A stretch of DNA of 64,000 nt from Bradyrhizobium sp. 1(2017) (GTDB lineage: Bacteria; Pseudomonadota; Alphaproteobacteria; Rhizobiales; Xanthobacteraceae). The notes beneath the pieces are model-generated. The model made no database searches. It saw nothing but the letters and a program-made list of their open reading frames with translations, and was not told the DNA's origin. Shown here one piece after another: positions 21,395 through 29,437 of the stretch. How positions within the stretch are numbered: the stretch's first letter is position 1; every line of letters begins with the position of its first letter. The DNA lies in contig NZ_CP050022.2 in NCBI RefSeq assembly GCF_011602485.2, positions 2,066,001-2,130,000 of the forward strand, written 5' to 3'. Made by a program: the position numbers and the translations under genes.

Positions 21395-21745
21395 TCACTT
21401 CTTGGCTTTCGCCTTCTTCGCCTTGGCAGCCTTCTTGGCCGGCTTTTCGTCCTTTGCTTTCTTCACCGGCTTGGTCGCGACCGGCGCGCTGGCGGCGAGG
21501 CGCATGGCGCGGGCGTAGCTGTCGGCGACGTTGTCGGCGGACATCTGCAGCCGCTTGGCGGCGGCGCTGGCCTGCTCCAGGGTGGCCTTGGCCAGCATCT
21601 TGAAGCGGTCGCCGGTCTCCTTGCCCTTGGCCTTGGCCGCGAGGCCGTTGAAGCGATCCCGCCGCTCCTTGGCGCGGGTCATCAGGCCCGTATGCAGCTG
21701 TCTGGCCAGTTGCCGGATCACGACATCCAGGTCGGCGTCCGCCAT
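21395..21745 (-). CDS. Small helical protein with histone-H1-like Lys/Ala tail
   Basis: 116 residues starting ATG 21745. Residues 1-75 are predicted helical (DLDVVIRQLARQLHTGLMTR, then KERRDRFNGLAAK). The last 35 residues are almost only Lys, Ala and Pro (PVKKAKDEKPAKKAAKAKKA...), like the tails of bacterial histone-H1-like and other nucleic-acid-binding proteins. DNA or RNA binding is therefore plausible, but no domain was recognised. Convergent with the TPR gene; the palindromic repeat separates them. Confidence 0.7.
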   Translation of the reverse strand: MADADLDVVIRQLARQLHTGLMTRAKERRDRFNGLAAKAKGKETGDRFKMLAKATLEQASAAAKRLQMSADNVADSYARAMRLAASAPVATKPVKKAKDEKPAKKAAKAKKAKAKK

Positions 21746-21850
21746 GTTGTTCTATCCTCTCCGAAAACGGTATCGATGCGGGCGGGACTATGCAGATCGG
21801 GCCCCGCCTTGGCAATTGCCGGCTGCGCGTCATCCGCAGCTTCCGGCCTA

Positions 21851-21880
21851 AAACAAAAAAGCCGCGCATTTCGCGCGGCT
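21851..21880 (-). terminator. Rho-independent terminator of the metallopeptidase gene
   Basis: GCCGCGCATTTCGCGCGGC at 21861-21879 forms a GC stem. On the minus strand it is followed by T6 then GTTTT (the A-run at 21851-21860). It lies 36 bases after the stop of the minus-strand gene at 21917. Confidence 0.8.
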
Positions 21881-21916
21881 CTGTTGTGGTTTGACGCGGG
21901 AGCGGCGGCGCCGGCC

Positions 21917-22723
21917 TCACTTCAGCGAGGCAACCGGACCGCTTGCTGATGCCGGGTCGGGATCGAAGCCGAACACGCCGACCAGGTATTTGTAATAGTC
22001 GGGCATCTTCTCCTTGAGCGCCTCGCGCGACTTCGGATCGTGGAATTCGCTTTTCCCGGCCAGGAAGATGCTCGCGGTCACGGCAAAGAACTCCATGGGA
22101 TTCTTCATCGCATAGGATTCCTTGGGCAACAGGTCTTTGGACTTGGCCAGGGCAAAATAGGCGATCACGCCCTTGTTGGCGTACCCGTCCGGCAACAGCC
22201 GCGCGTGATAGGCGTGCAGGAGCTCGTGCAGCAGCACTGCCTCCTTCTCGTAACGCATCATGTCCGGCCGCAGCATGATCACGCCGAGGCCCGAATCGAC
22301 CGCAAGGTCGATCGCATTGGGATTGGTCCAGCGCTGCTTGTTGGGGTCCCAGACCGTCAGCGTCCGGGGAGCACTGCGCTGAATGTCCGGCGTGGCCCGG
22401 CCGTAGCACGCGGTCGCGGCGCCTTCGTCGAGGCAGGCCAGCTCGCTCGCGACGATCGGAACGGTATGGAAGAAGCGCAGCACGCGCGGCGACAGGCCGA
22501 CGCTTTCGACGACGTCGATCTGGCTCTTCAGATTGTTGGTGAGCTTGTCGCCATCCTTGCGGTCGGAATTTTCCGACAGGTCGAACATGTAGCCGCGATA
22601 GCTCTGGAAGCCTGGCGGCAGCGGCTGCGTGGCCTCGGTGGACGGATCGAGCGACCCGGCAATGGCTGGATTGGCGAAGAGCGCGCCGACGACGGTCGCT
22701 GTGAGCAGCAACGCAATGCGCAT
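21917..22723 (-). CDS. Secreted HExxH putative metallopeptidase, family unclear
   Basis: 268 residues from ATG 22723 (MRIALLLTATVVGALFANPA, then IAG), a Sec signal peptide with periplasmic or extracellular location. The zinc motif is HELLHAYH (HExxH plus a further His), preceded by EKEAVLL. Downstream NPMEFFAVTASIFLAGKS offers a conserved Glu that could be the third ligand, as in gluzincins. The layout loosely resembles anthrax-lethal-factor-like or other orphan gluzincins, but I cannot place the family. Its own terminator follows. Confidence 0.7.
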   Translation of the reverse strand: MRIALLLTATVVGALFANPAIAGSLDPSTEATQPLPPGFQSYRGYMFDLSENSDRKDGDKLTNNLKSQIDVVESVGLSPRVLRFFHTVPIVASELACLDEGAATACYGRATPDIQRSAPRTLTVWDPNKQRWTNPNAIDLAVDSGLGVIMLRPDMMRYEKEAVLLHELLHAYHARLLPDGYANKGVIAYFALAKSKDLLPKESYAMKNPMEFFAVTASIFLAGKSEFHDPKSREALKEKMPDYYKYLVGVFGFDPDPASASGPVASLK

Positions 22724-22950
22724 GATGAACCCCCTGATCTCACATCGCCCGGCAGGATAGGCCACCGTTGTTTGCGAAACGTGAGTAGGGCAAGACTAAG
22801 GCAGCGATGTTGAGGCGTGCTTAATCCCAGGTTGCAGTTCACGGCGGCGGATTAGGGCGGGGTTAACCACGTGGATCGGCGGCGCACTTCGGCGTAACAT
22901 TCGCTCCGGGCACCAGGCCCGACAGTCCAGATAGCCGGAAGGAGGATGCC

Positions 22951-23244
22951 ATGTATGCCGCCATCCGTCAGGCCAAGGCGAAAAGCGGGAGTGCGGAGGA
23001 GCTGGCGCGCCGCATCAAGGACGGCGCCGTTCCGATCATCAGCGATGTCGACGGTTTCCGCGCCTATTACGTCGTCTATGCCGGCGATGACACCGTGACT
23101 GCGATCTCGATCTTCGACAAGTTCGAGCAGGCGGAGGAGGCGAACCGGCGCGCAATCGCCTGGATCGAGAAGGAGCTCGCGCCGCTGCTCGCCGGGCATG
23201 CGAGCGCGGCGGCCGGGCCGGTGATCGTGCATACGCTGGCGTGA
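22951..23244 (+). CDS. Small ABM-like (dimeric alpha/beta barrel) protein
   Basis: 97 residues, preceded by GGAAGGAGGATGCC. The pattern MYAAIRQAKAKSGSAEELAR, then GFRAYYVVYAGDDTVTAISIFDKFEQAEEANRRAIAWIEKEL, is typical of antibiotic-biosynthesis-monooxygenase-like / dimeric alpha-beta barrel proteins of unknown function common in Rhizobiales. No catalytic residues are recognisable. Single gene between the metallopeptidase and a palindromic repeat. Confidence 0.75.
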   Translation: MYAAIRQAKAKSGSAEELARRIKDGAVPIISDVDGFRAYYVVYAGDDTVTAISIFDKFEQAEEANRRAIAWIEKELAPLLAGHASAAAGPVIVHTLA

Positions 23245-23268
23245 GGGTGGCGCGAACTCTCTCCTCGC

Positions 23269-23405
23269 GTCGTCCCGGCGAAGGCCGGGACCCATACCGC
23301 GTGATCTTTCGGAGAATGGCGGTCTTCGTACCGAAGCATGTGCAACGACGATCCTCCGCCAAACCTCTCCCTGTGGCTATGGGTCCCGGCCTTCGCCGGG
23401 ACGAC
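23269..23405. repeat. Palindromic intergenic repeat with 28-bp perfect arms (GTCGTCCCGGCG...)
   Basis: The left arm 23269-23296 and right arm 23378-23405 are perfect reverse complements (GTCGTCCCGGCGAAGGCCGG, then GACCCATA). Each arm also contains its own GGCGAAGGCC-type partial palindrome. The element lies between two convergent genes and probably forms a large hairpin in RNA from either side. It is a dispersed Bradyrhizobium-type repeat. Confidence 0.82.
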
Positions 23406-23443
23406 AGCGAGGGTGTAGCGTAGGCCTACCGCCAAACGCTGCC

Positions 23444-24889
23444 TCACAACTCCCGCGCATTCGAGAACGCGAAACTCGACACCCGCCGCGTGGTCTCGTC
23501 CAGGATCAGCGTGCGCGTGATCGGCGGCTCGGCGCGCTGGGCGCAGTTTTCGCGCTCGCAGAGGCGGCAGTTGACGCCGATCGGCGTGCCCTCGGTCTTC
23601 TCCAGGTCGATGCCTGCGGCGTAGGTCAGGCGGGCGGCGTGGCGGATCTCGCAGCCGAGGCCGATGGCGAAGCGCGGCTGCGGCAGCGGATGCGGCGCGA
23701 CGGGGCGGCGCACCATCTGCGCGATCGAGAAATAGCGCGTGCCGTCGGGCAGCTCGATGACCTGCTTGAGCATGCGGTCCGGCGTGTCGAAGGTCGAGTG
23801 CACGTTCCACAAGGGGCAGGTGCCGCCGAATTTCGAGAACGGGAAGGTGCCGGAGGAGAAACGTTTGGAGACGTTGCCGGCATTGTCGACGCGGAGCAGG
23901 AAGAACGGAATGCCGCGTGCGTTCGGGCGCTGCAGCGTGGTGAGGCGATGGCAGACCTGCTCGAAGCCGGAGTTGAAGCGCTGCGACAGCACGTGGATGT
24001 CATAGTTCAGCGCCTCCGCTGCGGCGAGGAAAGCCGGATAGGGCATCATCACGGCGGCCGCGAAGTAATTGCCGAGCGTGATGCGGAACAGCCGGCGCGG
24101 CGCATCGTCGAGCGGGCCGGCGCGGCCGATGATGGTCTCCAGGGCTTGCGTGCATTCGCCGAGGCCGAGCTGGAAGGCGAGCTGGAATGCGCGCCCGGGC
24201 GGGTCGACCAGCTCGGAGATCAGGAGCTGGCGGCGGTGGCGGTCGAACCGGCGGAGCGTCTCGCGCATGACATCGACGGGCATGATGCGGGTTTGGATCG
24301 AGTGCTTTTCGCGCAAGCGCGCGGCCAGCGCCGCATAGAGCCCTTCGGCCGGCACGTTCAACTCGTCGCGAAGAGTCTCCGCGGCCTGCTCCAGCTCCGG
24401 AAAATAGTTGCGATTGGCCTCGATCAGCTCGCGCACGCGCTCGACCGGATTGGCCTCATAGCGCGTTCCGACGTCGCGGTCGGCCATCTGGGCCGCCGCC
24501 AGCGTCTCGCCCTGACGGGCCTCGGTATAGGCGGCGTAGAGCCGTTGCAGCGCATGGGTGACGCCCGGGCAGAGCTCGGCGAGGTCGCGCAGTTCCTGCT
24601 TGGGAACGTCGATCTGGCGGAACAAGGGGTCGGAGAAGATCTCGTTGAGCTCGGCGAAGAAACGGTCCTCGTCGGCGGTGGCGAGGTCGCGCAAATCAAG
24701 GTCGTAGGTCTCCGCCAGCCGCAGCAGGATCTGCGCCGTCACCGGGCGCTGGTTGCGCTCGATCAGGTTGACGTAGCTCGGCGAGATCCCGAGACCCTCG
24801 GCGATCTGGGTCTGCGACAGGCCCAATTGCTGCCGGATGCGCCGGAAGCGCGGGCCGACAAAGAGTTTCTTGCCGGATTCGGCGGGCAT
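23444..24889 (-). CDS. ScfR/RamB-type XRE regulator of acyl-CoA / glyoxylate metabolism
   Basis: 481 residues. Residues 10-65 are an XRE helix-turn-helix (RIRQQLGLSQTQIAEGLGIS, PSYVNLIERNQRPVT). A central region carries the IrrE/ImmA-like part, and the C-terminal domain is the short-chain-fatty-acyl regulator type (DUF2083), with RGIPFFLLRVDNAGNVSKRF, FGGTCPLWNVHSTF and a Cys cluster GVNCRLCERENCAQR. Relatives such as RamB control isocitrate lyase in response to acyl-CoA. It is divergent from aceA, with 228 bases between, which fits direct control. Confidence 0.88.
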   Translation of the reverse strand: MPAESGKKLFVGPRFRRIRQQLGLSQTQIAEGLGISPSYVNLIERNQRPVTAQILLRLAETYDLDLRDLATADEDRFFAELNEIFSDPLFRQIDVPKQELRDLAELCPGVTHALQRLYAAYTEARQGETLAAAQMADRDVGTRYEANPVERVRELIEANRNYFPELEQAAETLRDELNVPAEGLYAALAARLREKHSIQTRIMPVDVMRETLRRFDRHRRQLLISELVDPPGRAFQLAFQLGLGECTQALETIIGRAGPLDDAPRRLFRITLGNYFAAAVMMPYPAFLAAAEALNYDIHVLSQRFNSGFEQVCHRLTTLQRPNARGIPFFLLRVDNAGNVSKRFSSGTFPFSKFGGTCPLWNVHSTFDTPDRMLKQVIELPDGTRYFSIAQMVRRPVAPHPLPQPRFAIGLGCEIRHAARLTYAAGIDLEKTEGTPIGVNCRLCERENCAQRAEPPITRTLILDETTRRVSSFAFSNAREL

Positions 24890-24930
24890 TTCCAGTATCT
24901 CCTGGGCATAAGGGACAGTCTGGCTGACCT

Positions 24931-24985
24931 TTATATTTTACAGAATTTACAAATTAACATCTATTACATGTTCTGATGTTACATG
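24931..24985. promoter_or_regulatory. AT-rich aceA/ScfR control region with TTACA repeats
   Basis: In a high-GC genome this 55-base block is strikingly AT-rich. It holds four TTACA units at 24938, 24947, 24964 and 24979 (the last two within TTACATG and TTACATGA). It lies between the divergent ScfR-type regulator and aceA and is the best candidate for the regulator's binding site and the promoters. The aceA ribosome binding site (AAAGGA) is at about 25105. Confidence 0.45.
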
Positions 24986-25117
24986 ACATCACCATTAAAA
25001 AACAAGCCGTCTATCCTAAGTTTCCATTTTCGCGTTTAGCTCCTGACACGCATTTCGCAATGCATTGTCAAGAATGTCGATGGCAACCATCGTCATCGTC
25101 AGCGAAAGGATTAGCAC

Positions 25118-26752
25118 ATGAACTACCAGCCCCGTGGCATCAGCACCCTTCAGGGCCCGGCCTCGTATCAGGACGAGGTCAAGGCGGCCCAGGCGCTCCT
25201 CGAGACCAAGCCGACCTGGAACGGGGTGTCGGCCGAGGCCGTCGCGCGCATGCGCCTGCAGAACCGCTTCAAGACCGGCCTCGACGTTGCCCGCTACACC
25301 GCGGCGCTGATGCGGGCCGACATGGCGGCCTATGACAACGATCCGACCAAGTACACCCAGTCGCTGGGCTGCTGGCACGGCTTCATCGCCCAGCAGAAGC
25401 TGATCTCGGTCAAGAAGCACTTCGGCGGCAAGACCGATCGCACCTACCTGTATCTGTCGGGCTGGATGATCGCGGCGCTGCGCTCCGAGTTCGGCCCGCT
25501 GCCTGACCAGTCGATGCACGAGAAGACCTCGGTGCCGGCGTTGATCGAGGAGCTCTACACCTTCCTGCGCCAGGCCGATTCGCGCGAACTGAACGACACC
25601 TTCCGTCTCCTCGACAAGGCGCGCAAGGAAGGCGACAGCACCCGCGAGAAGGAGCTGATCGAGAAGATCGACAACTTCCAGACCCACGTCGTCCCCGTCA
25701 TCGCCGACATCGACGCGGGTTTTGGCAACGCCGAGGCGACCTATCTGCTCGCCAAGAAGATGATCGAGGCGGGCGCCTGCGCGCTCCAGATCGAGAACCA
25801 GGTCTCGGACGAGAAGCAGTGCGGTCACCAGGACGGCAAGGTCACCGTGCCGCATGAGGTGTTCATCGCGAAGATCCGTGCCTGCCGCCACGCTTTCCTC
25901 GAGCTCGGCGTCGAAGACGGCATCATCGTCACCCGCACCGACTCGCTCGGCGCCGGCCTCACGCAGCAGATCGCCGTCAGCCACAAGCCGGGCGACATCG
26001 GCGATCAGTACAACAGCTTCCTGGATTGCGAGGAAGTGACCGCGGAGAACGCCCGCAACGGCGACGTCATCATCAACCGCAACGGCAAGATGATGCGTCC
26101 GAAGCGGCTGCCCTCGAACCTCTACCAGTTCCGTCCCGGCACGGGCGAAGACCGCTGCGTGCTCGACAGCATCACCTCGCTGCAGAACGGTGCCGACCTG
26201 CTGTGGATCGAGACCGAGAAGCCGCATATCGAGCAGATCGCCAAGATGGTCGACCGCATCCGCAAGGTCATTCCGAACGCCAAGCTCGCCTACAACAACT
26301 CGCCGTCGTTCAACTGGACCATCAATTTCCGTTGGCAGGTCTACGACGCGATGAAGGAAGCCGGCAAGGATGTCAGCAAGTACAACCGTGCCGAGCTGAT
26401 GAAGCCGGAATACGACGATACGCCGCTGGCGATCGAAGCCGATGAGCGCATCCGGACCTTCCAGGCGGATTCGGCCAAGCGCGCCGGCATCTTCCACCAC
26501 CTGATCACGCTGCCGACCTATCACACGGCCGCGCTGTCCACCGACAACCTCGCCAAGGAGTATTTCGGCGAGCAAGGCATGCTCGGCTACGTCAAGAACG
26601 TGCAACGCCAGGAGATCCGTCAGGGCATCGCCTGCGCCAAGCACCAGAACATGGCCGGCTCCGACATCGGCGACGACCACAAGGAGTACTTCGCGGGCGA
26701 AGCCGCCCTGAAGGCAGGCGGCGCCCACAACACGATGAACCAGTTCGGCTAA
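25118..26752 (+). CDS. aceA: Isocitrate lyase, long form
   Basis: 544 residues, the long ICL type rather than the 434-residue E. coli form. It splits isocitrate into glyoxylate and succinate in the glyoxylate shunt. Metal and substrate motifs: ADIDAGFGN (about 196-204), the active-site KQCGH (233-237, catalytic Cys235; E. coli has KKCGH), TRTDSLGAG and YNNSPSFNW. The C-terminus ends ...DDHKEYFAGEAALKAGG. Divergent from the ScfR regulator and followed by a DUF4170 gene and a terminator. Confidence 0.97.
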   Translation: MNYQPRGISTLQGPASYQDEVKAAQALLETKPTWNGVSAEAVARMRLQNRFKTGLDVARYTAALMRADMAAYDNDPTKYTQSLGCWHGFIAQQKLISVKKHFGGKTDRTYLYLSGWMIAALRSEFGPLPDQSMHEKTSVPALIEELYTFLRQADSRELNDTFRLLDKARKEGDSTREKELIEKIDNFQTHVVPVIADIDAGFGNAEATYLLAKKMIEAGACALQIENQVSDEKQCGHQDGKVTVPHEVFIAKIRACRHAFLELGVEDGIIVTRTDSLGAGLTQQIAVSHKPGDIGDQYNSFLDCEEVTAENARNGDVIINRNGKMMRPKRLPSNLYQFRPGTGEDRCVLDSITSLQNGADLLWIETEKPHIEQIAKMVDRIRKVIPNAKLAYNNSPSFNWTINFRWQVYDAMKEAGKDVSKYNRAELMKPEYDDTPLAIEADERIRTFQADSAKRAGIFHHLITLPTYHTAALSTDNLAKEYFGEQGMLGYVKNVQRQEIRQGIACAKHQNMAGSDIGDDHKEYFAGEAALKAGGAHNTMNQFG

Positions 26753-26823
26753 CGGCGGATCGGACCGGTCTGGAAGCCTGATGGGAATCCAGACCGGTCA
26801 CGCACCTCAACAGGAGACTGACA

Positions 26824-27033
26824 ATGACCAAAGGCAGCAATTTCTGGGTGATCGGCGGCGAGTTCGGTTCGATGAACTTCCACAAGCTCGTGGAAGGCTC
26901 GGCCCAGGTCAAAGGCCCGTTCAAGACCCGCAAGGAAGCCGAGGACTGCTGGCGCGAGGTCTCGGAAGAGAGCCGCCACAAGGCCGGTGTCCGTTTCTCC
27001 ATCGTCGAAGAGCCGTCGCGGGTCTCGGCCTGA
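26824..27033 (+). CDS. DUF4170 protein
   Basis: 69 residues behind CAGGAGACTGACA. The sequence (NFWVIGGEFGSMNFHKLVEG, then PFKTRKEAEDCWREVSEESRHKAGVRFSIVEE) matches the small alphaproteobacterial DUF4170 family. The conserved GGEF here is not a diguanylate cyclase motif. It follows aceA by 71 bases, ahead of the only terminator, so the two are probably co-transcribed. Function unknown. Confidence 0.88.
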   Translation: MTKGSNFWVIGGEFGSMNFHKLVEGSAQVKGPFKTRKEAEDCWREVSEESRHKAGVRFSIVEEPSRVSA

Positions 27034-27064
27034 CGCACTGAATCAAGAAAACGTCCAAGGACGG

Positions 27065-27107
27065 ATGGTCCCATCCAGGCTCTGCCTGGGTGGGATCGTC
27101 TGTTTTT
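27065..27107 (+). terminator. Terminator after aceA-DUF4170
   Basis: An imperfect 12-bp stem (TCCCATCCAGGC / GCCTGGGTGGGA, loop TCT) is followed by TCGTCTGTTTTT. It closes the aceA-DUF4170 unit. Confidence 0.75.
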
Positions 27108-27216
27108 GACACAGGTGAAACGTCTGTGGGTGTCGTAAGTATCTGGAATTGCGGACCCTTTGCGGGCGCTGTGGTTGCTGATAGGTTAACCATGGTGTTT
27201 GAGCACGAGGCCGACA

Positions 27217-27771
27217 ATGTCAGAGCCCGAAACCAGCGAGATCCATCCCAGCCAGCCGCGTCCGGTGCGGCTGCGCGATGCGCTGTTGCGCGCCCGGATC
27301 GAGGCCGCCGACCGGACCGGCGTGGTCGTCGATCTCAGGGACGCCGAGGTGGCGCGGCTCGAGATCCTCAACGACGCGCTCGATGCGCTGTTCGCGCAGG
27401 TGCCTGACAAGGTCGACCTGTTCGACCGCGGCATCAGCCAGGGCGATACGCCGAGACTCTGGATCGACGTCGTCGCCCACGTGATGATGGGGCGCGACAA
27501 GCGCATGTACCGCTTCGTCCAGGACACCCGCTTCGGCCGCATCGTGCTCGCCGAATCGCACGACACCGCTGTCATCGTCGAGGCCGTTACCGACTATGTC
27601 GCGCGCCGCATGATCGAGCGCGAGCACGCGATGGTGGTCCCGCCGGAACAGCAAGCCGCGGCCACCGAGCCGCCGCGCCGCTCGCGCTTCTGGCCGTTCG
27701 TGTTCGGGTTCATTGTCGGTGCTGCCGCCCTGTTCGGCGTCGCCGTGGTCGCGGCCCTGCGGAGCTGGTGA
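27217..27771 (+). CDS. Hypothetical tail-anchored protein
   Basis: 184 residues from ATG 27217. An in-frame TTG at 27199 is possible, but GAGG precedes the ATG. Residues 20-130 form a soluble alpha/beta region (LRDALLRARIEAADRTGVVV, DTPRLWIDVVAHVMMGRDKRMYRFVQDTRFGRIVLAES). The last 25 residues are one membrane segment (FWPFVFGFIVGAAALFGVAV), suggesting a tail anchor with the bulk in the cytoplasm. It is conserved-looking but unassigned; no operon partner. Confidence 0.75.
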   Translation: MSEPETSEIHPSQPRPVRLRDALLRARIEAADRTGVVVDLRDAEVARLEILNDALDALFAQVPDKVDLFDRGISQGDTPRLWIDVVAHVMMGRDKRMYRFVQDTRFGRIVLAESHDTAVIVEAVTDYVARRMIEREHAMVVPPEQQAAATEPPRRSRFWPFVFGFIVGAAALFGVAVVAALRSW

Positions 27772-27782
27772 GTTTCTCTTCA

Positions 27783-27888
27783 CCGTCATTCCGGAGCATG
27801 CGAAGCATGAGTCCGGAATCCATCGGGCCACAGCGCGTGCAGTTGAATGCATTGCAGGCTCGCGCTGCCGCGCATCCCGGAATGACGG
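27783..27888. repeat. Palindromic intergenic repeat (CCGTCATTCCGG ends)
   Basis: The ends CCGTCATTCCGG (27783-27794) and CCGGAATGACGG (27877-27888) are perfect inverted repeats. The centre has an inner GCATGCGAAGCATG palindrome. Located between convergent genes; a dispersed Bradyrhizobium-type element. Confidence 0.78.
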
Positions 27889-27891
27889 CCA

Positions 27892-28776
27892 CTAAATCAA
27901 CCGCACATGCTTGATCTGCCCGACCTGAAATCCAGCGCCCAGGCTCCGCACCGTCTGATCGCAGCGCCAGCCGGCATTGTCCTTCTCGATTCTGAGCAGG
28001 TTATACGCGGCCGCCGGGTAGCGTCCGTGCGCGAGCGCAGAGGCGGAGGGCACGCCGAGCGCGGGAATGTTGCCGTTCGGACCCTCGAACCACATCGTCG
28101 AATGGATGTGGTCGTGCCCGTGCAGGATCAGCTCGACGCCGTGGCGCTTCAGGAGTGCCAGCAGCGCGGACGCGTCCGTCATCCGCTTCTGGCGCGCGGC
28201 CGATTTGAGCGGATGGTGCACCAGCAGCACGCGGAAGACGTCTTCAGTCGCGAGCCGTTCGAGCACTTCGGCGAGGGCGGCGAGCTGATCGCGCCCGAGC
28301 GTGCCCGTCGCCATCAGCGGCAGGGTCGGCACCGCCGTGGACAGGCTGATCAGCGCGAGCGGGCCGCGCCGGCGCACGGCGGGAAAGACCGGGCCACCCG
28401 GCGTGTCCGCGGCGATGTAGTGCAGGAAGGTCTCGCCGAAGCGATGACGCGTCGCGCTGACATAGGCGTCGTGATTGCCGGGGATCGCGGTGACGCGGTC
28501 GGGCGTGCCGACGCTTTCGAGCCAGGCCAGGGCCGGCGCGAACTCGGCCTCCAGCGCCAAATTGACGAGATCGCCGGTCACTGCGATGTGGTCGGGCGAC
28601 TGGACCTTGATGTCGGCGACCAGCGCGTCGAGCACCTCGCGGCGCTGGTATTTGTACCGATTGCGCGTCCAGTTGACGTAGCCGAGCGCGCGCTTGCCGG
28701 CGAGCTCGATCAGCCGCGGCTTCGGCAAGGGCGGCAGATGCGGATCGGACAGATGGGCGAGCGTGAAGGGGACCAT
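27892..28776 (-). CDS. Calcineurin-like metallophosphoesterase
   Basis: 294 residues with the full metal-binding set: HLSDPHL (8-14), TGDLVNL, IPGNHDAY, LLVHHPL and HGHDHIHST. These ligate two metals in the calcineurin-type phosphoesterase fold (CpdA/Icc-like). The substrate may be a phosphodiester or a nucleotide; nothing in the sequence decides this. Start ATG 28776. Divergent from the NUDIX gene with a 92-base gap. Confidence 0.9.
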   Translation of the reverse strand: MVPFTLAHLSDPHLPPLPKPRLIELAGKRALGYVNWTRNRYKYQRREVLDALVADIKVQSPDHIAVTGDLVNLALEAEFAPALAWLESVGTPDRVTAIPGNHDAYVSATRHRFGETFLHYIAADTPGGPVFPAVRRRGPLALISLSTAVPTLPLMATGTLGRDQLAALAEVLERLATEDVFRVLLVHHPLKSAARQKRMTDASALLALLKRHGVELILHGHDHIHSTMWFEGPNGNIPALGVPSASALAHGRYPAAAYNLLRIEKDNAGWRCDQTVRSLGAGFQVGQIKHVRLI

Positions 28777-28868
28777 GGCGCGCGATTGCCTCGCTATTGC
28801 TCCGCTGTAATGGCAAGGTCGCGAGGAACGTGCAAGCAGGGCCTGAAACGTGGCGTCAAGGAAGCCTG

Positions 28869-29360
28869 ATGGGGGAACGTCTGAACCGTCTGCGACAGAA
28901 GGCCGAGCCGCTGCTGCGGCGGGTCTTCCACGCCTATTTTCTGCTCGTCCGCGGCATGACGCTCGGCGTCCGCGCCGTGGTGCTCGACCCCGAGAATCGG
29001 GTGTTTCTGGTCAAGCACAGCTACGTCAGCGGCTGGTATCTCCCCGGCGGCGGCGTCGACTTCGGCGAGACCATGGAGGGGGCGCTGCGGCGCGAGCTCA
29101 AGGAGGAGGGCGACATCGATCTGGTCGGAGATGCTGTGCTGCATGGCATCTTCCTCAACGACCATGTCTCCCGCCGCGATCACGTCGCGGTCTACGTGGT
29201 CAGGCAGTTCAGCCAGGACCGTCTCCCGGAGCCCAACCGCGAGATCATCGAATGCGGGTTCTTCGCGATCACCGCGCTGCCGGAGGGCACCACGCCCGGC
29301 ACGCGGCTGCGGATCGCGGAAGTGCTGGGCGGCCGGGCTCCGATTGCGACGTGGCGGTGA
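28869..29360 (+). CDS. NUDIX hydrolase
   Basis: 163 residues from ATG 28869, with AAGGAAG just upstream. The Nudix box is complete (GGVDFGETMEGALRRELKEE then G), within a beta strand context GWYLPGGG. It hydrolyses a nucleoside diphosphate linked to another group; the substrate is not evident. The N-terminal 25 residues are basic and helical. Adjacent genes do not show a pathway. Confidence 0.88.
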   Translation: MGERLNRLRQKAEPLLRRVFHAYFLLVRGMTLGVRAVVLDPENRVFLVKHSYVSGWYLPGGGVDFGETMEGALRRELKEEGDIDLVGDAVLHGIFLNDHVSRRDHVAVYVVRQFSQDRLPEPNREIIECGFFAITALPEGTTPGTRLRIAEVLGGRAPIATWR

Positions 29361-29437
29361 GATTTCAATGCAAAGCCGCGATGGGGCGGAAGGAACTTCC
29401 TTTTCTCGCGGGCTTGGTGTGCTAGGAAGAATGCCGC

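Noticed and set aside
26824..27033. GGEF in the DUF4170 protein as a diguanylate cyclase
   Set aside because: The protein has only 69 residues and lacks every other GGDEF domain feature.
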